From Gammaproteobacteria bacterium (lineage in GTDB: Bacteria > Pseudomonadota > Gammaproteobacteria > Pseudomonadales > Azotimanducaceae): a stretch of DNA of 38,557 nt. Under the pieces are notes generated by a model that saw nothing but the letters and a program-made list of their open reading frames with translations, made no database searches and was not told the origin of the DNA. This document shows, in pieces, positions 35,493 to 38,557 of this stretch. Within the stretch, counting starts at the first letter, position 1. Each line of letters starts with the position of its first letter. Position numbers and translations under genes: made by a program. The stretch lies in NCBI GenBank assembly GCA_009842245.1, contig VYFT01000077.1, positions 1 through 38,557 on the forward strand. The letters are read 5' to 3'.

Positions 35493-36937
35493 TAGCCAAT
35501 AAAGACTTTAATGTGGACATAGCTCCCGAGATGGAGTTGTACAAAATCCTGCAACGTCAGTCCTACAGTATAGAAACCGCTCTTGCCGAGTTTGTTGACA
35601 ATTCGGTGCAGTCTTTTATAGATCAGAGAAACACGATCCTACAGCGTGAAGGGATTGAACCAAAATTGAAAGTCCAGATTGCAATTTCGTCGTTGGATAG
35701 GCAGATCATTATCGAAGATAACGCCGGTGGAATAACGCGAAACAACTTTCAAAGGGCCATTCGGATGGGTTATGGGCCAGATCCCAAACCTGGACCACAA
35801 AACCTTTCGGTATATGGTATCGGCATGAAGTCGTCGGCAATTTGGTTTTCCAATCGGTGGTCGATCGAAACTTCAGCATTAGGATCTGGGGAAAAATTGA
35901 CTACTACCTTTGACCTAGATCAGCTACTTTCTTCCGGTACGACAAAGATTGAGGTGCGGTCAAGCCCCGAAGACGAAAACAAACACTATACAAAAATTAC
36001 AATTATTGACTGTTTGCGAGAACTATCAGATCCCAATAAACAGTTTGAAGAAACCGTTTTACCCTATCTCCAAGAGACTTTTTACAAGTTCAAGAATGTG
36101 TTCATTGAAGTCATGCATGACGGTCTGCTGCTTCAAACTACAAAGACGCAACTCACTGAACCATCACCTTTGGAGTACCCACGCGTTGACAATAATGGTG
36201 ATCCAATTACAAACGCAGTTGTTAAATGGAAGAAAGAACTTGATTTCATTCATGACAATAAACCTGTCAGAGGTTTTATACTGATTAGGGAGACTGGTTC
36301 CTATCATGGACCCGGAATTCGGCTTCTTCGAAATCAACGTGTGATTTTTGGAACCCAAGGTGGTAACCGACAGAATAAACCACAAGTGTTGCTTGGAACC
36401 TCCAATAAATATGCGCCACAACGTATTTACGGGGAAATTCATCTTGATGACTTTCCCGTGAACTTTATGAAAACGGGGTTCGATATGAATATGGATGGAC
36501 TCTACCGTGCAATCAGGACCGAAATATCAGCTCGACCGCCTGACACTAAAGAAGACTACATCGAACAGGCTATTCGTTTCAGAAAGAAGAAGAAAAAGTC
36601 GAACACTACTACTAGACCAAAAGATCGTTCCAAGACTAAACCTGAAACAGAGACAGAATCAGAACAGAGTTCCGATCCCGTTGTATTAACCGAGATAAGT
36701 TTTTCGTCCGATCTCAATAACGCTTTAGCACAGTTAAGAGTCAAAAAGCTCTATCGGCTCTACGATTCCCTCTGCCACATCTCATTGATTCGCCATCCCG
36801 TTCTCGCGTACGTTGGGGCATGGACTCTACTTGAAAGTTTGGCGACGCAAATGGGAAAAGTTACAGGGATTGCATTCCCAAGTTTCTTTAGTAGTCACTA
36901 CAAAGAGTTAGCAAAAATCGGTAGTGTCTCAGTTTGA
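35489..36937 (+). CDS. GHKL ATPase, MORC/MutL-like, probably truncated at the C-terminus
   Basis: A 482-residue protein with the GHKL ATPase signatures: N-box E34-x3-N38 (ALAEFVDNSVQSF), DNAGGI at 77-82, and the GIGMK lid motif at 110-114 (VYGIGMKSSAIWFSN). A transducer-like middle part (about 210-355) has PGIRLLRNQRVIFGTQGGN, GEIHLDDFPVNFMKTGFD and a basic linker (FRKKKKKSN). MORC-like and MutL-like ATPases next to DNA methyltransferases are known in predicted restriction-modification operons and may act as DNA clamps. The final region (about 400-482) seems to be the start of another alpha-helical domain and stops abruptly at SSHYKELAKIGSVSV. It overlaps the methyltransferase gene by four bases. 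Confidence 0.85.
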   Translation: MIANKDFNVDIAPEMELYKILQRQSYSIETALAEFVDNSVQSFIDQRNTILQREGIEPKLKVQIAISSLDRQIIIEDNAGGITRNNFQRAIRMGYGPDPKPGPQNLSVYGIGMKSSAIWFSNRWSIETSALGSGEKLTTTFDLDQLLSSGTTKIEVRSSPEDENKHYTKITIIDCLRELSDPNKQFEETVLPYLQETFYKFKNVFIEVMHDGLLLQTTKTQLTEPSPLEYPRVDNNGDPITNAVVKWKKELDFIHDNKPVRGFILIRETGSYHGPGIRLLRNQRVIFGTQGGNRQNKPQVLLGTSNKYAPQRIYGEIHLDDFPVNFMKTGFDMNMDGLYRAIRTEISARPPDTKEDYIEQAIRFRKKKKKSNTTTRPKDRSKTKPETETESEQSSDPVVLTEISFSSDLNNALAQLRVKKLYRLYDSLCHISLIRHPVLAYVGAWTLLESLATQMGKVTGIAFPSFFSSHYKELAKIGSVSV

Positions 36938-37017
36938 AATTGTAAATTAGAGCCGTTGTGTACTATTCTTCACGCGGAATGTATATCATATTGATAGCAA
37001 CATGGAGAAATTAACCG

Positions 37018-37236
37018 ATGCCTACAGGACCGCAGGGTCAATCGCGCCCGGCTGATACTGTTCAAAATGCGGTGCATGTAGCAAAGATTGCTACAGGTGA
37101 GATTGAAGAGACAAAACCTAAACCTTCGGGCAAAGCGCGCAGTGGTAAAGCGGGCGGCACTGCCCGAGCGAAGGCACTATCCAAAGAACGTAGAAGCGAA
37201 ATAGCCAGACAAGCTGCACACGCGCGCTGGTCGTAA
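37018..37236 (+). CDS. Small basic Ala/Lys-rich protein next to the methyltransferase
   Basis: This is a 72-residue protein. Its first half is loosely ordered and its second half is strongly basic (KPKPSGKARSGKAGGTARA) followed by a helix KALSKERRSEIARQAAHARW. That last motif recurs at the ends of small bacterial proteins, and some lie beside DNA methyltransferase genes; I recall the pattern but cannot name a family. It may bind nucleic acid. GGAG at 37004-37007 lies ten bases before ATG 37018. Its stop and the next start overlap by one base (TAATG), so it is cotranslated with the methyltransferase. Confidence 0.7.
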   Translation: MPTGPQGQSRPADTVQNAVHVAKIATGEIEETKPKPSGKARSGKAGGTARAKALSKERRSEIARQAAHARWS

Positions 37237-38554
37237 TGCACGATCCCAATTGGACGAACCAGACCGTATGGACTGGTGACTGCCTCGACATCATGCGGGG
37301 CATGAACTCGGAGTGCGTCGATCTCATATACCTAGATCCTCCCTTCAATTCCAACGCGAACTATGCCGCGCCCGTAGGGAGCGAAGCGGCTGGAGCAGAG
37401 TTCAAGGACACGTGGGGATTAGACGACCTCAAGGTAGCGTGGCACGCGCTTATTCAACAGGAACATCCCGACCTCTACCAGTACCTCAAAGCAGTGCTGG
37501 ATATGCACAGCAAATCCATGATGGCGTACCTCATTTACATGGCGGTGCGGATTATGGAGATGAAACGGTTGCTCAAACCGACAGGGAGCATTTACCTCCA
37601 TTGCGATCCGTACGCCAGTCATTACTTGAAGTTGCTACTCGATGTAATTTTTGGACGAAAGCAATTTAGAAATGAAGTCGTGTGGGCGTATCGAGGAATG
37701 TATCCAAAGCAGAAAAAGTGGCAGAGTAAGCACGATTACATTTTGTTTTACAGTAAATCGGACGAATATATTTTCAATGTGCTACGTACCGATCCTACAC
37801 CCGAATCCCTTAAAACGTATGAGAGTGCTCAGACGGTTGGCTATCTTGCAAACCATAAGCGAAAGATGGTTGTAGTTTATGATCGAGAGAAGTACGAAAA
37901 GGCAGTGAAAACCGAAAAGATACCGAAAGGAATGCGTGAAGTCAGTGTTGAAGAAAACAAGGGACGTCCGCCATTTACTGATTGGTGGGCAGACATCAAA
38001 ATACTGGGCGGTCCTAAAAATAAAGAACGTGTCGGTTACCCAACGCAGAAGCCCTTAGCTTTGCTCAAAAGAATTGTACAGGCATCCACTATCGGGGGGG
38101 GAGTATAGTTCTCGACCCGTTCTGCGGTTGTGCCACTGCTTGTATCGCGGCGGAGATGCTCGGTCGACAATGGACGGGCATAGACATATCACCGAAGGCG
38201 GCGGAGCTGGTGAAGTTGCGAATGCACAAGGAAGTCGGACTGTTTTACACGGGTGCACACCGCACAGACACGCCACAACGCACCGATGTTGTGCCGATTC
38301 GACCTTACAGTCATAAGGAGAACAAACAAGCGTTATATGGCGCACAGGGAGGCGATTGCAACGGTTGTCGAGAACACTTTGAACCGCGTCATTTAGAAAT
38401 AGACCACATAGTGCCGCGCTCCAAAGGAGGCACAGACCATATAGAAAACCTACAGTTGCTCTGCGGTTCGTGTAATCGAATAAAAGGTAATCGATCTCAA
38501 GAGTGGCTCGTATCTGCATTGAATGATAAATCTCTGATTAAATTAGTTGCTTAA
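37236..38554 (+). pseudogene. N4/N6 DNA methyltransferase-HNH nuclease fusion, split by a frameshift at a G8 tract
   Basis: The first frame (37236-38108) encodes motif IV YLDPPFNSN (DPPF, residues 34-37), a target-recognition part (about 140-235) and the end of the permuted, beta-type methyltransferase (RVGYPTQKPLALLKRIV, then AST-I-G-G). It stops at TAG 38106-38108. The next frame picks up at IVLDPFCGCATA (motif I, SAM site; about 38105-38140), GIDISPKAAEL, and a C-terminal HNH domain: C-x2-C, LEIDHIVPRSKGG, LQLLCGSCNRIKG, ending at 38554. The shift lies at eight Gs (38094-38101). Nine or six Gs would give one 438-439-residue protein. This may be phase variation, -1 frameshifting, decay or a base-call error, so 'pseudogene' is provisional. 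It partners the small basic protein upstream. Confidence 0.8.
38094..38101 (+). repeat. Mononucleotide tract G8 at the frameshift
   Basis: Eight consecutive Gs lie exactly where the methyltransferase reading frame changes. Homopolymer runs of this length are prone to slipped-strand mispairing. With nine Gs (or six) the reading frame joins; with eight it ends four bases after the tract. Confidence 0.9.
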
Positions 38555-38557
38555 TAT

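Noticed and set aside
38156..38554. Separate HNH nuclease gene starting at ATG 38156
   Set aside because: The ATG lies inside the methyltransferase motif region (GAG ATG CTC in AAEMLGRQW), there is no Shine-Dalgarno, and the coding signal in this frame starts upstream at IVLDPFCGC. A split fusion explains it better, though independent translation is not excluded.
1..38557. CRISPR arrays, insertion sequences, integrase or transposase genes
   Set aside because: No regularly spaced direct repeats and no transposase or integrase motif were seen on either strand.

Overview
The window looks like a chromosomal segment of a gammaproteobacterium that I cannot place to genus. The evidence is the order of a division and cell-wall (dcw) cluster (rsmH-ftsL-ftsI-murE-mraY-murD-ftsW-murC-ftsQ-ftsA-ftsZ), followed by dciA, secA, yacG and a type IV prepilin peptidase gene, as is common in that class. 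MurE carries the DNPR motif of the meso-diaminopimelate-adding enzyme. There are outer-membrane beta-barrel proteins and a lipobox lipoprotein, so the cell is Gram-negative.

Layout. 1-2534: a terminator of an upstream gene, a HEAT-like exported protein, an OmpA/OmpW-type barrel protein on the minus strand, and a 475-base gap with the likely dcw promoter. 2535-15088: a tightly packed plus-strand dcw operon, most genes overlapping by a few bases, ended by a bidirectional terminator. It is reduced: murF, murG, murB, ddl and lpxC are not in their usual places, and mraZ is missing at the front. 15181-19545: a 1454-residue FN3/cadherin/Ig-like autotransporter-type surface protein, at the position where lpxC often lies. 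19810-25229: dciA and secA (divergent), yacG, a lipoprotein, a prepilin peptidase, a possible 23-residue membrane peptide and tRNA-Thr(CGU).

25476-33410: two very large paralogous minus-strand proteins, each an ABC-2-type permease fused to an M1-aminopeptidase-like region with no HExxH zinc motif and a C-terminal golvesin-like domain. A four-helix membrane protein gene lies between them on the opposite strand. No ABC ATPase is visible. This pair is the best candidate for an undescribed system.

33411-38557: an accessory, defence-type region that reads as more A+T-rich than the dcw cluster. It holds a C5 cytosine methyltransferase translationally coupled to a MORC/MutL-like GHKL ATPase whose C-terminus looks cut off. 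Next come a small basic protein and a beta-type N4/N6 DNA methyltransferase fused to an HNH nuclease. That fusion is split by a frameshift at a run of eight Gs, which could be a phase-variation switch, a -1 frameshift site, decay or a sequencing error.

How the genes work together: the dcw genes make UDP-MurNAc-pentapeptide and lipid I and build the divisome (FtsZ/FtsA/FtsQ/FtsL/FtsW/FtsI). SecA drives export of the surface proteins. The last 5 kb is probably concerned with DNA modification and restriction. All calls come from reading the sequence; no database search was run.
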